DNA of 8,494 nucleotides, from assembly GCA_003660635.1 (NCBI GenBank), contig QMUP01000027.1, positions 1 through 8,494 on the forward strand, read 5' to 3'. Positions 1 to 6,614 of the stretch are shown here, one piece after another; position 1 is the first letter of the stretch; each line of letters opens with the position of its first letter. The stretch is from Candidatus Wolframiiraptor sp. GTDB lineage: Archaea; Thermoproteota; Nitrososphaeria_A; Caldarchaeales; Wolframiiraptoraceae. The notes under the pieces were generated by a model, which was given only the letters and a program-made list of their open reading frames with translations, did no database searches and was not told the DNA's origin. The position numbers and the translations under genes are program-made.

Positions 1-22
1 CATGTTCATCTGCGCTTTACAT

Positions 23-31
23 ACCTCCTCC
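23..31 (-). promoter_or_regulatory. Candidate Shine-Dalgarno site for a minus-strand gene leaving the left edge
   Basis: Read on the minus strand this is GGAGGAGGT, a near-perfect match to the archaeal anti-Shine-Dalgarno complement. A minus-strand ATG lies 13 nt downstream (positions 9 to 7) and another at 3 to 1. The closer ATG at 22 to 20 is followed at once by a stop. The spacing is long for a ribosome-binding site and the gene itself lies outside the window, so this remains a possibility only. Confidence 0.25.
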
Positions 32-42
32 GGATCGATGCC

Positions 43-231
43 ATGAACAAGGTTAAGTCGAAGTTGAGAAAGGGGATAGAAGAATTGGACGAGGAGATAA
101 GGAGAATTAGGTCTCAGTATCTAACTGGAGATTTGAGTTTGCGAGAGTACCTGAATCAGAGGGGTGCGTTGGAGGTCGAGAAAGTGAAGAGGGTTTTGGA
201 GAATTTGAGATCGCTTCATAAAGGGGGTTGA
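43..231 (+). CDS. Small charged helical (coiled-coil/SHOCT-like) protein, function unknown
   Basis: This is a 62-residue protein of unknown function. It is rich in Lys, Arg and Glu with regularly spaced Leu and Ile. It reads as two amphipathic helices (about residues 4-26 and 32-58) joined by the turn TGDLSLREY. That pattern, a Gly-containing turn followed by a Tyr and a basic helix, recalls SHOCT-type small helical hairpins, but the resemblance is too loose for a family call. No signal peptide or membrane segment is visible. The frame stays open to base 1, so the true start could lie upstream of the window. The ATG at 43 has no Shine-Dalgarno site, but a weak TATA-like TTTACATA at 16-23 sits at a leaderless distance. 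The gene converges on apgM with 3 nt between the two stop codons. Confidence 0.55.
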   Translation: MNKVKSKLRKGIEELDEEIRRIRSQYLTGDLSLREYLNQRGALEVEKVKRVLENLRSLHKGG

Positions 232-234
232 TGG

Positions 235-1476
235 TTATTCTCCGAAGAGCGGCACTTTTCCGAGATAGTTCATCAAGATCTTCATCAAATCCATTCCCCT
301 AATCCTGCAGATACCACCCCTGGCACAGGATACCTCATCGAACTTCTCAACCCGGTCTTTCCTCACATCCGGACCCGCTATGGCCAAGGGCACAGGATCC
401 CCCCTATGTTCTCCGACTTCACACGGGGTCGCGTGGTCCCCGGTTATCGCTATGTAATATCCTTTATCGAATACCTCATCTACTAGAGGCGTTAACTCCC
501 TCGAGATCCATTCGATAACTTCTACCTTCTTCTCGGGATTCTTATCATGGCTGACCGAATCCGTTGCCTTAATGTGGAGGAATACCAAGTCGTACTCGCC
601 GAGGGCCTTTATCGCCGCCTCCACTTTTCCCCTCAAATTCGTGTTCACGGTCCCAGTCGCCCCGGGAACTTGGATTAGATTGAATCCCACAGCCCTTGCA
701 ACCCCCTTATAGAGCCCTCCGCCGGCTATCGCCGCTGCCCTTATTCCCCAGATCTTTGTAATTGGCTCGATTTTCGGGATGGTTCCCGCCCCTCTGGGTA
801 GGAGGGCGTTGGCTGGTGGGAGCCCTTTTTTGATGCGCTCCTGATTTATTGGGTGATCCTTTAGGATCTTCTGTGCCTTCTCTAGGAATTCTTGTAGAGC
901 GGCGGCAGTTCTCCTTGCCTCAACCGTGTCATCTAGTGGTCTAGGCGTTGGGACCTTGACTCCCGTCTTATGGAGATCTATATCTGAGACCCTTCGCGAG
1001 AGCTTTTCTCCACGCAGAACGAGGACGCCCCTATGTTCAGATGAATGATAGAATATTGCTTGCACGCCGTCAACTTTCTCAATCCTAATATCCTTTAACG
1101 CCTCCGCTAAGACCTTAGCTTGATCGCTGCTTATCCTACCGGCTCGACGATCTACCACGACTCCCGCCTCGTTCACGGTCGCGAGATTACATCTGAACGC
1201 CACGTCTCCAGGGCCGAGGTCGATACCCACCCCAAGGGCTTCGAAGGCACCCCTTCCTGGATAGGTTTCAAAGGGGTTATACCCGAAAAGTGCGAGGTGG
1301 GCTGTATCGCTTCCAGGAGGCTGCCCCGGCGCTATCACGTCCATGATACCGCATTCTCCACCCGCAGCTATCCTATCGAGGGTCTCGGCTTTTGCTGCTT
1401 GGAGTGGGGTCAACCCGTTAAGACTTTTAACCGGTCGGTCTCCGAGCCCGTCACAGACTACGAGAATAACCCTCAT
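235..1476 (-). CDS. apgM: 2,3-bisphosphoglycerate-independent phosphoglycerate mutase, archaeal type
   Basis: This enzyme interconverts 3- and 2-phosphoglycerate in cytosolic glycolysis and gluconeogenesis, using metal ions and a phosphoserine intermediate. It belongs to the alkaline phosphatase superfamily. With the start at 1476 the protein has 413 residues, close to the usual archaeal length. Visible signatures are the N-terminal metal-binding [10 protein letters not shown] (Asp9), the nucleophile region [14 protein letters not shown] (Ser56), KATDSVSHD near residues 303-311 (Asp306, His310), and [19 protein letters not shown] near 345-363 (Asp347, His348, His357). An upstream ATG at 1551 would add 25 residues that do not look like the family, whose proteins begin directly at the M-x-VxxVxDGxGDRP strand, so I use 1476. 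No Shine-Dalgarno site precedes it, and a TATA-like element lies about 30 nt upstream. It is divergent from the zinc-ribbon gene. Confidence 0.95.
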   Translation of the reverse strand: MRVILVVCDGLGDRPVKSLNGLTPLQAAKAETLDRIAAGGECGIMDVIAPGQPPGSDTAHLALFGYNPFETYPGRGAFEALGVGIDLGPGDVAFRCNLATVNEAGVVVDRRAGRISSDQAKVLAEALKDIRIEKVDGVQAIFYHSSEHRGVLVLRGEKLSRRVSDIDLHKTGVKVPTPRPLDDTVEARRTAAALQEFLEKAQKILKDHPINQERIKKGLPPANALLPRGAGTIPKIEPITKIWGIRAAAIAGGGLYKGVARAVGFNLIQVPGATGTVNTNLRGKVEAAIKALGEYDLVFLHIKATDSVSHDKNPEKKVEVIEWISRELTPLVDEVFDKGYYIAITGDHATPCEVGEHRGDPVPLAIAGPDVRKDRVEKFDEVSCARGGICRIRGMDLMKILMNYLGKVPLFGE

Positions 1477-1502
1477 CTCGCAACCAGATGACCGAAGCCA
1501 CG

Positions 1503-1510
1503 CTATAACC
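1503..1510 (-). promoter_or_regulatory. TATA-like element upstream of apgM
   Basis: The minus-strand sequence GGTTATAG is centred about 30 nt upstream of the chosen apgM ATG at 1476. This is the spacing expected for an archaeal TATA box giving a transcript with almost no leader. The element is imperfect, and it lies inside the longer alternative reading frame, which supports the internal start. Confidence 0.35.
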
Positions 1511-1544
1511 ATTAGCCACTCTTTGCCACTCGGAAGCTTAACAA

Positions 1545-1552
1545 TTATCAAA
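1545..1552 (+). promoter_or_regulatory. TATA-like element upstream of the zinc-ribbon gene
   Basis: TTATCAAA is centred about 26 nt before the ATG at 1574, the right place for a leaderless promoter. The match to an archaeal TATA box is poor, and the call rests mainly on position and on the lack of any Shine-Dalgarno site in front of the gene. Confidence 0.3.
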
Positions 1553-1573
1553 GACCTTCATCAAGAAAATCAC

Positions 1574-1750
1574 ATGAATCCGACATGTCCGAAGTGCGGT
1601 GGAAATATGGTGGAGTTCGAGAAGTCTCTCTCAGCAAATGTTGGCCCATTTTCGGTTAAGAAGCTCTTGCCGCAGGAATTCCAGAAATATAACTCGGTAA
1701 AATTTCATCTCTGCGAAAACTGTGGCTACATGGAGATCTATTGGAAATAA
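1574..1750 (+). CDS. Small zinc-ribbon protein, possible nucleic-acid-binding type
   Basis: This is a 58-residue protein with two Cys pairs: C5-P-K-C8-G-G near the N-terminus and C47-E-N-C50-G-Y-M-E near the C-terminus. They form a four-cysteine zinc ribbon spanning almost the whole protein. The ending CxxCGYxEIYW resembles short zinc-ribbon proteins of the DUF2082/YpzJ-like group, annotated as predicted nucleic-acid-binding; that link is inference from motif shape. The frame extends back to 1343, but that part is antisense to apgM and looks spurious. The ATG at 1574 puts the first zinc ligand at residue 5. No Shine-Dalgarno site is seen, and a weak TATA-like box lies about 26 nt upstream. 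The gene converges on the ThiI-like gene with 10 nt between stop codons. Its partner or substrate is unknown. Confidence 0.75.
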   Translation: MNPTCPKCGGNMVEFEKSLSANVGPFSVKKLLPQEFQKYNSVKFHLCENCGYMEIYWK

Positions 1751-1760
1751 CACGCATTCT

Positions 1761-2402
1761 TCAAGAACCCTCAATAACAACTCTTTCCATTTTATTCAAG
1801 GCATTTTTTACGAGTTTTTCAATGGGCAGCTGATTTTCCATCTCCTTAATCTTTTCCAACTTCGCCGCCGTTATCTGCCTTTTTGGAACAAATAATGTAC
1901 AACAGTCTTCTTGTGGTTTGATCGAGATCTCGTAGGTGCCTATCTCCCGTGCCAAGTCCATTATCTCCTGTTTATCTAGACCTATTAACGGCCTTATTAC
2001 CGGTATTGAGATCGCTTCCTCTATCACAATCATATTTGGAAGTGTTTGAGATGAAACTTGACCTAAACTCTCGCCGGTTACTATGGCTTCTGCACCTTCC
2101 CTTTCCGCTATTTTTTCCGCTATCCTGAACATAAACCTCCTATAGAATATTACTAGATATCTCGGATCTACTCTGGTCCGGAGATATGTCTGAATTTCAC
2201 CTAACGGTATGAGATAGAGGATGTTTGATGGCCGGTGTTTTCCCAAGATTTTAACTAACTGAATCGTCTTGTAAACGCTCGTTCTTGAAACGATGGGGAA
2301 GCTATGGAAATGCGCGAAAATGACTTCGCAGCCGTTTTTGAGCATAAGGTATGCGGCGACCGGGGAATCTATTCCCCCGGAGATCATCGAAACGACCTTC
2401 AT
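1761..2402 (-). CDS. thiI: ThiI-like PP-loop sulfurtransferase, catalytic domain only
   Basis: ThiI-family enzymes adenylate uridine 8 of tRNA and accept persulfide sulfur to make 4-thiouridine; some also feed thiazole synthesis. This 213-residue protein has the ATP-binding PP-loop SGGIDS at residues 8-13, the family hallmark GESLGQVSSQT at 110-120, RPLIGLDKQEI at 137-147, and EDCC at 165-168, where catalytic or structural cysteines are expected. Full archaeal and bacillary ThiI proteins are nearly twice as long, with N-terminal ferredoxin-like and THUMP domains that bind tRNA. These are absent here, as is a rhodanese domain. The start is firm: an in-frame TGA lies two codons upstream and GGAGAGGT sits 6 nt before the ATG. 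It follows the cysteine desulfurase gene by 39 nt and is probably cotranscribed with it. The protein could act with a separate THUMP protein or on a different acceptor. Confidence 0.85.
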   Translation of the reverse strand: MKVVSMISGGIDSPVAAYLMLKNGCEVIFAHFHSFPIVSRTSVYKTIQLVKILGKHRPSNILYLIPLGEIQTYLRTRVDPRYLVIFYRRFMFRIAEKIAEREGAEAIVTGESLGQVSSQTLPNMIVIEEAISIPVIRPLIGLDKQEIMDLAREIGTYEISIKPQEDCCTLFVPKRQITAAKLEKIKEMENQLPIEKLVKNALNKMERVVIEGS

Positions 2403-2408
2403 TTCTCA

Positions 2409-2416
2409 ACCTCTCC
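2409..2416 (-). promoter_or_regulatory. Ribosome-binding site of the ThiI-like gene
   Basis: GGAGAGGT on the minus strand lies 6 nt before the ATG at 2402. Together with the in-frame TGA just upstream of that ATG, it fixes the start of the PP-loop-only protein and shows that no N-terminal domain is encoded in this frame. A Shine-Dalgarno site here also fits an internal position in a transcript that begins at the cysteine desulfurase. Confidence 0.65.
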
Positions 2417-2441
2417 AACCAATTAATTACGTGCATCAAGT

Positions 2442-3590
2442 TTATCTACTCTTTCTCTCAATTATCTCCCATAATGCATCGACAACGTATTCTACGTCTT
2501 TTGCGGTCGTCCACCTTCCTAAGCTAAGCCTAAGGCTGTTCTTGGCCTCTCGTCTGCTCAATCCTATAGCTAATAGGACATGGCTTGGCTCCAGCTTTCC
2601 ACTTGCGCAAGCAGATCCCGTGGATGCGGCTATGCCCCTTTCATTTAGTTCCATTATTAATCTCTCTCCTTCGACGGACTCGATCCAGAAGCTCACGAGA
2701 TTTGGAAGCCTCTTCTCAGGATGCCCTGTTAAATGTGCTCTCCCGGTCTCAAGGATATTCTGTATGAGTTTATCCCGTAGCTCGGTTAACCTCGTGATCT
2801 CGGAGTCCATTTCCCCCTCTGCTATCTTACAAGCCTCGGCGAACCCCACTACTCCTGGAATGTTCACAGTACTGGATCTCAATCCGAATTCATGTCCCCC
2901 TCCATGTAGCAATGGCTCCATTCTTACGTCTTCGGAGACATATAGCGCCCCAACCCCCTTTGGGCCATAGATTTTATGGGAGCTTATTGTCAAGAGGTCG
3001 ACGTGGAGGTCCCTATTCTTGAATGGTATTTTCCCAAATGTCTGGGCGGCGTCGACGTGGAAATAGACTCCCTTTTCCTCACATATTTTACCGATTTCCT
3101 CTATAGGCTCGATGGTTCCTATCTCATTGTTGGCGTGCATTATTGAGACGAGGATGGTGTCGTCTCTGATTTCTTCCTCCACCCTCTTTGGATCAATCAG
3201 TCCATAGGAATCGACATCTAGATAGGTGACCTTGAATCCATTTCTCTCAAGCCATCGACATGGCTCTAAGACGCTTAAGTGCTCTATCTTAGAGGTGATT
3301 ATGTGTTTTCCCCTCTCCTTATTCGCGAAAGCAACCCCCTTTATTGCGAGATTATTGCTCTCCGTCGCGCTGCTCGTGAAGATTATCTCGTTAGGAGCCG
3401 CGCCGAGGAGCGATGCGATTTCCTCTCTCGCTGTCTCTAGTGTCTCTCTCGCCTCCATTCCCCACTCGTGAGGGCTCATGGTGTTCCCGAATTTTTTGTC
3501 AAAATAGGGTAGCATGGCCTTGATTACCCTGGGATCGACTGGCGTTGTTGAGGCATAGTCCATGTAGACCATTCTCTTTCTGAACGGCAT
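2442..3590 (-). CDS. Class I cysteine desulfurase (IscS/NifS type)
   Basis: This PLP enzyme removes sulfur from L-cysteine to form a protein-bound persulfide, giving alanine and sulfur for tRNA thiolation, Fe-S clusters or cofactors. The 382 residues show fold-type I signatures: substrate-side HANNEIG at 152-158, HVDAAQ at 178-183 (Asp180, Gln183), His104 in KIEHLSV, the Schiff-base lysine in SSHKIYGPKG (Lys206), and the catalytic cysteine in TGSACASG (Cys328). These positions coincide with the known residues of E. coli IscS, which marks it as class I. It ends at ALWEIIERKSR, about 20 residues short of E. coli IscS, so the tail that docks the IscU scaffold appears missing. The ATG at 3590 has no Shine-Dalgarno site, and a TATA-like box lies about 27 nt upstream. 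Starts at codons 7 or 10 are possible. The neighbouring ThiI-like gene suggests a dedicated sulfur relay, like the nifZ-thiI pair of Bacillus. Confidence 0.95.
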   Translation of the reverse strand: MPFRKRMVYMDYASTTPVDPRVIKAMLPYFDKKFGNTMSPHEWGMEARETLETAREEIASLLGAAPNEIIFTSSATESNNLAIKGVAFANKERGKHIITSKIEHLSVLEPCRWLERNGFKVTYLDVDSYGLIDPKRVEEEIRDDTILVSIMHANNEIGTIEPIEEIGKICEEKGVYFHVDAAQTFGKIPFKNRDLHVDLLTISSHKIYGPKGVGALYVSEDVRMEPLLHGGGHEFGLRSSTVNIPGVVGFAEACKIAEGEMDSEITRLTELRDKLIQNILETGRAHLTGHPEKRLPNLVSFWIESVEGERLIMELNERGIAASTGSACASGKLEPSHVLLAIGLSRREAKNSLRLSLGRWTTAKDVEYVVDALWEIIERKSR

Positions 3591-3613
3591 GTCGTTAATC
3601 AGGTTCTCTTCAA

Positions 3614-3620
3614 GGATAAA
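3614..3620 (-). promoter_or_regulatory. TATA-like element upstream of the cysteine desulfurase gene
   Basis: TTTATCC on the minus strand is centred about 27 nt before the ATG at 3590. The start codon has no Shine-Dalgarno site, so a leaderless transcript covering the desulfurase and ThiI-like genes is plausible. The sequence match is moderate. The T-rich minus-strand stretch at about 3646-3657, just upstream, could end transcription of the preceding membrane-protein gene, but no hairpin supports it. Confidence 0.35.
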
Positions 3621-3677
3621 GATCTTCTTGATGGGACTTCGGGGAGATAAAAGAAATGAGGAGGTTGGCTCGGAGAA

Positions 3678-4364
3678 TTACTTTGTTTTGATGCCTTTCG
3701 CGGTCTCTTCCGCCTTCTTCGCCCATTCCTCGGCTTTCCTCGCGACGAAATCCTTCATCCCAAACCCTATAGCGATTCCGCCGCCGATCGCTATCGCGCC
3801 CGCCAATCCCCAAGAGATAGCCGTGACGATCATGTTCAAGATGCCGACGTCTATCTTCATGGTCGAGAGGCCTACTATCAGGACAACGAGATACAATACT
3901 CCCCTGACGGCGAGGGATGCGAGCTCGGCGTATTCTATTTTAGCTTCTTTGCCGATGGCCGTTATCGCGTCTCCGACGAAGTCCGCGGCCATTAGCCCGA
4001 AGATTAAGATGAAGACTCCGCCGATGAAGTTCGGCAGATATTCAACTACCATCTGCATGTAGTGCGTGAGGAGGGTTATCTCTAAGACATTGACGGCGGC
4101 GAAGACCGCAATCAAATAGATGAACACCCTAATGAGGACGTCGAAGAATTTGGGCAGGGTTATGCCGGATTTCTCGATCGCCTTCCCGACGGCGGTCTTC
4201 CTTAAGGCATCATCTACCCCTATCTTATCCAGAAACTTGGCTATTGCCGCTCCAAGAATCCTGCCAACGGCCCAGCCGATGATGAGAATTATTATGGCCG
4301 TGACAACTCTGGGCAGGGCTGCGGCAAACCACGCGACGAAATTCGCCAAAAACTCGTATGACAT
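3678..4364 (-). CDS. Five-helix membrane protein of the MscS-like TM-helix type
   Basis: This 228-residue integral membrane protein has hydrophobic segments at about 17-38, 75-97, 109-131, 150-168 and 173-203. ALPRVVTAIIILIIGWAVGR at 16-35 is echoed by YLPNFIGGVFILIFGLMAAD at 109-128, so the protein looks internally duplicated, as in the conserved TM-helix (PF05552-like) repeats of MscS-related proteins. The last segment is rich in Gly and Ala (GLAGAIAIGGGIAIGFGMKD), resembling the pore-lining helix of small mechanosensitive channels. The protein then ends in a charged Lys/Glu helix instead of the MscS beta domain. It may be a channel-like or accessory membrane protein; no transport activity is proven by sequence. 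An upstream ATG at 4421 is possible, but a strong TATA box at 4386-4393 lies inside that extension and points to the ATG at 4364 as a leaderless start. Confidence 0.8.
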   Translation of the reverse strand: MSYEFLANFVAWFAAALPRVVTAIIILIIGWAVGRILGAAIAKFLDKIGVDDALRKTAVGKAIEKSGITLPKFFDVLIRVFIYLIAVFAAVNVLEITLLTHYMQMVVEYLPNFIGGVFILIFGLMAADFVGDAITAIGKEAKIEYAELASLAVRGVLYLVVLIVGLSTMKIDVGILNMIVTAISWGLAGAIAIGGGIAIGFGMKDFVARKAEEWAKKAEETAKGIKTK

Positions 4365-4385
4365 CACGATTAATTCGCCGGAACC

Positions 4386-4393
4386 ATATATAA
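4386..4393 (-). promoter_or_regulatory. TATA box of the TM-helix membrane protein gene
   Basis: TTATATAT on the minus strand occupies positions 29 to 22 upstream of the ATG at 4364. This is a textbook archaeal TATA sequence at a leaderless distance. It lies within the longer alternative frame from 4421, arguing that those extra 19 codons are not translated. Confidence 0.65.
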
Positions 4394-4474
4394 GAATTTT
4401 CATAAACATTTTACTTAACATATTCTCGGATCCATAGATTCACTTTGAAAATCTCTGGCCGCTGGGGTTGATCC

Positions 4475-4483
4475 TTATATAAA
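4475..4483 (+). promoter_or_regulatory. TATA box of the MFS transporter gene
   Basis: TTATATAAA is a strong archaeal TATA match. Transcription would be expected to begin near 4502-4507, a few bases before the TTG at 4511. With the minus-strand TATA box at 4386-4393 it defines a divergent promoter region of about 146 bp between the two start codons, in which I see no other gene or RNA. Confidence 0.65.
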
Positions 4484-4510
4484 ACTTGTTTATCGTGGTC
4501 GAGATCCGAG

Positions 4511-5917
4511 TTGGCGCGCCGAGGCTTCGGCCTTCACTTGGGACTTCATTGGATAATGCTTAACATGGCGAGTTTATTCCATAATCTCGGGTTGCCTAGG
4601 GCTAGGTCTTTGAGCCTGAAGCTCCTATTGGTGCTCGAGATCTCGTTCGCCGGAATATACCTAGCTTTGACTAGGAACTTGTTCGTCATTTACTTGACGT
4701 CAATAGGCTTTGACGTATCGCAGATCTCGACGATGCTCGTGGCGGCAACCGTCGCCCCTTCAATAGTCTCCGTGGCGCTTTACAAGCATCCAGAGTTCAT
4801 CGTGAAACGCGTTAAGCCGAAGTTCATCCTCTTCCACGCGTCTGAAAGGATCTTCTGGATTCCTATGATCTTCTTTAAGGACTTAGTCGCGATAGGCTTC
4901 TTCTACATGATTATCAGCATCTCCTCAACGATACTCGGCTGCTTCATGAACCTCCTGATCTATTCGTCATTTGATGAAAATGGGGTAAGAGACGTGACCG
5001 CAAAGAGGACCGCCGCCTACAACGTGATGAGCATAATAGGATCCATAGGCGCCGTAATCCTCCTCGCAGCGCTTGCCACCGAGGCGAAGTTCAGCGTAAT
5101 ATTCACATTAGGCTCTATGGTGGGGCTGCTTTCGACGGTGATGCTGGTCTTCATGGATATGAGACATCTAGAAGGTGCAAAGATACCTAAGGCTGTCGAG
5201 AGACCTGAGCAGATGTTCTCTATATCATCCTTCTTCTTGGCATTCCTCATTTCCGGAAACCTCCTAGGAATCTTCTGGGCACCTTATCTGATGCGTAGCT
5301 TAAATGCCCCCGATTACGTGGCGGCTGCGATGAACTTCGCGGCCACGATTTCCAGCATACTTGGATCGATGATTTGGGCTAAAAAATCCCTTGGAACTTT
5401 CAGAATAGCTCTCGGAATGTCGATGTTGACCCCTATACTGGCTTTTCTGATACCGATTCCGACGGCGCATATCGGGATCTCGGCTTTTAACGGCTTTGTC
5501 GGAACCGGGGCGGGTTTCCTAGGGAACTTCCTTTTCGCGAGGTATCTAAAGCAGTTTGGCGCCGCCCGTTCGAGTATAATGATGACGCTTCTCTCGAACT
5601 TGGCTCAGCTATTGGCCACACCCTTTGGGATATTCTTTGGCCAACAATACATGATCCTCTTCATATCTGTGATCGTGCTCGTAATGGCCTCGATGGTCCT
5701 CGCATTTCTGACGATCCCCGAAGTCGCGGTGGTTCCGGAACATTCTGCTAGGACCTATTCTTACCTTCTCTATACCAGCAGTTTAATGGGATACTCGATC
5801 GCCGTGGAGACGACGAAAGAAACGATACTCATGAGCCTCAGGCTTCTCGCCCTCATCGCCGCGTTCATCCTCCTATACATCACCTACAAGTTCGTCTTCT
5901 TCTTGGCGGGGATTTAA
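4511..5917 (+). CDS. MFS-type transporter with an extra C-terminal membrane helix
   Basis: The 468-residue polytopic membrane protein has about six hydrophobic segments in residues 37-214, a charged central loop (about 215-235), and six more in 237-401. This is the 6+6 layout of the major facilitator superfamily. The loop before segment 5 carries RDVTAKRTAAYNVMSIIGSIG, similar in style to MFS transporters of the sugar/drug type, but the substrate cannot be deduced. After helix 12 an unusual tail follows: a polar stretch with several Ser and Tyr (about 403-438), then one more membrane helix at about 440-465. The start is uncertain: the TTG at 4511 lies just behind the predicted transcription start, while ATGs at 4556 and 4565 also precede helix 1 but lack a Shine-Dalgarno site. 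The gene is probably cotranscribed with the TM-helix paralog 16 nt downstream. Confidence 0.8.
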   Translation: MARRGFGLHLGLHWIMLNMASLFHNLGLPRARSLSLKLLLVLEISFAGIYLALTRNLFVIYLTSIGFDVSQISTMLVAATVAPSIVSVALYKHPEFIVKRVKPKFILFHASERIFWIPMIFFKDLVAIGFFYMIISISSTILGCFMNLLIYSSFDENGVRDVTAKRTAAYNVMSIIGSIGAVILLAALATEAKFSVIFTLGSMVGLLSTVMLVFMDMRHLEGAKIPKAVERPEQMFSISSFFLAFLISGNLLGIFWAPYLMRSLNAPDYVAAAMNFAATISSILGSMIWAKKSLGTFRIALGMSMLTPILAFLIPIPTAHIGISAFNGFVGTGAGFLGNFLFARYLKQFGAARSSIMMTLLSNLAQLLATPFGIFFGQQYMILFISVIVLVMASMVLAFLTIPEVAVVPEHSARTYSYLLYTSSLMGYSIAVETTKETILMSLRLLALIAAFILLYITYKFVFFLAGI

Positions 5918-5933
5918 CATAAATAGCCGAGAT

Positions 5934-6596
5934 ATGCTTCAGCTTTTTAGGGATTGGATGAACGGGTTTGAACAGGGTCTCCTAAGAGAGTTCGCCTCCA
6001 CGATGGCATTGGAACTCTTAAACCTCTTACCTAAGCTCATAATCGCGGTTATCGCCCTAATAGTCGCATTCCTGGTGTTACGATTCGTGGGAGGAGGTAT
6101 TAAGAAACTCCTCGCGGTCGCGAATATAGATGAGCTGATAGACAGATACCTGGGGGTCAAGCTCCCAATCTCCCTGAACACCGTGATCTTGGCGATCTTC
6201 TACTTGGGTGTGGTGTTGGCCGTCCTTTATGGGCTGATAAATCTCTTCTTCGGGGAGGCGTATATAGAGCTCGCGAACTCCGTCATGCTCTACGGGGCCA
6301 GGGTCATAAGCGTGGTCCTCTTGGCGATTATACTCTTCGCCGCCTTTTCGAGCGTGATCGATAAGATTAGGGTGGAGAGTAGGTTGAAGGGATATCTCTT
6401 TTTCATAATAACGCTCCTCCTAACCGCGATGCTGATAGACGTGACTGCTTTAAGCGAACCCGTGAAACAATCACTTTACATAGGTCTATCAATTGGAATA
6501 GGCGCATCGCTCGCGGTCTTCTCGATCTGGTTCTTCTTCCACGAATACCTCGACAAACTCTTAGCGCTGAGATCCGGCGAAAAGAAGAAAAAATGA
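5934..6596 (+). CDS. Five-helix membrane protein, apparent paralog of the protein at 3678-4364
   Basis: This 220-residue integral membrane protein has hydrophobic segments at about 32-56, 81-104, 118-141, 151-171 and 178-203, the same number and spacing as the protein encoded at 3678-4364. Its first helix, LLPKLIIAVIALIVAFLVLR, followed by a Gly-rich turn, a Lys-containing segment and NIDELIDRYLG, parallels LPRVVTAIIILIIGWAVGR and GVDDALRKTAVG in that protein. This suggests the same MscS-like TM-helix family without the beta domain, in a more divergent form. It starts with an amphipathic N-terminal helix and ends with a basic KKKK tail, probably cytoplasmic. No Shine-Dalgarno site is seen before the ATG at 5934; an ATG at codon 9 is an alternative. 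It follows the MFS gene by 16 nt with no TATA box at a suitable distance, so it likely shares that transcript. Function is unknown. Confidence 0.8.
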   Translation: MLQLFRDWMNGFEQGLLREFASTMALELLNLLPKLIIAVIALIVAFLVLRFVGGGIKKLLAVANIDELIDRYLGVKLPISLNTVILAIFYLGVVLAVLYGLINLFFGEAYIELANSVMLYGARVISVVLLAIILFAAFSSVIDKIRVESRLKGYLFFIITLLLTAMLIDVTALSEPVKQSLYIGLSIGIGASLAVFSIWFFFHEYLDKLLALRSGEKKKK

Positions 6597-6614
6597 CCAC
6601 CTTTCGGCGCTTTT

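Noticed and set aside
1477..1551. Longer N-terminus for apgM from the ATG at 1551
   Set aside because: The 25 extra residues precede the normal family start, cover the likely TATA box, and run into the divergent zinc-ribbon promoter.
1343..1573. Extended reading frame in front of the zinc-ribbon gene
   Set aside because: It lies antisense to conserved apgM sequence, has no family features, and the compact zinc ribbon is complete from 1574.
1757..1767. TTCTT-C-AAGAA palindrome between the convergent zinc-ribbon and ThiI-like genes as a terminator
   Set aside because: A one-base loop cannot fold as a hairpin and no T-tract follows; it is probably chance.
2293..2970. Long plus-strand open frame antisense to the desulfurase and ThiI-like genes
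   Set aside because: It spans parts of two well-supported minus-strand genes, its translation has low-complexity Ser/Pro/Leu composition, and no motif is present.
3589..4062. Plus-strand open frame antisense to the TM-helix membrane protein
   Set aside because: It is the mirror of a hydrophobic gene in another frame and has no supporting start signal or domain.
4365..4421. Extra 19 codons on the TM-helix protein from the ATG at 4421
   Set aside because: A strong TATA box lies inside this stretch at a leaderless distance from the ATG at 4364.
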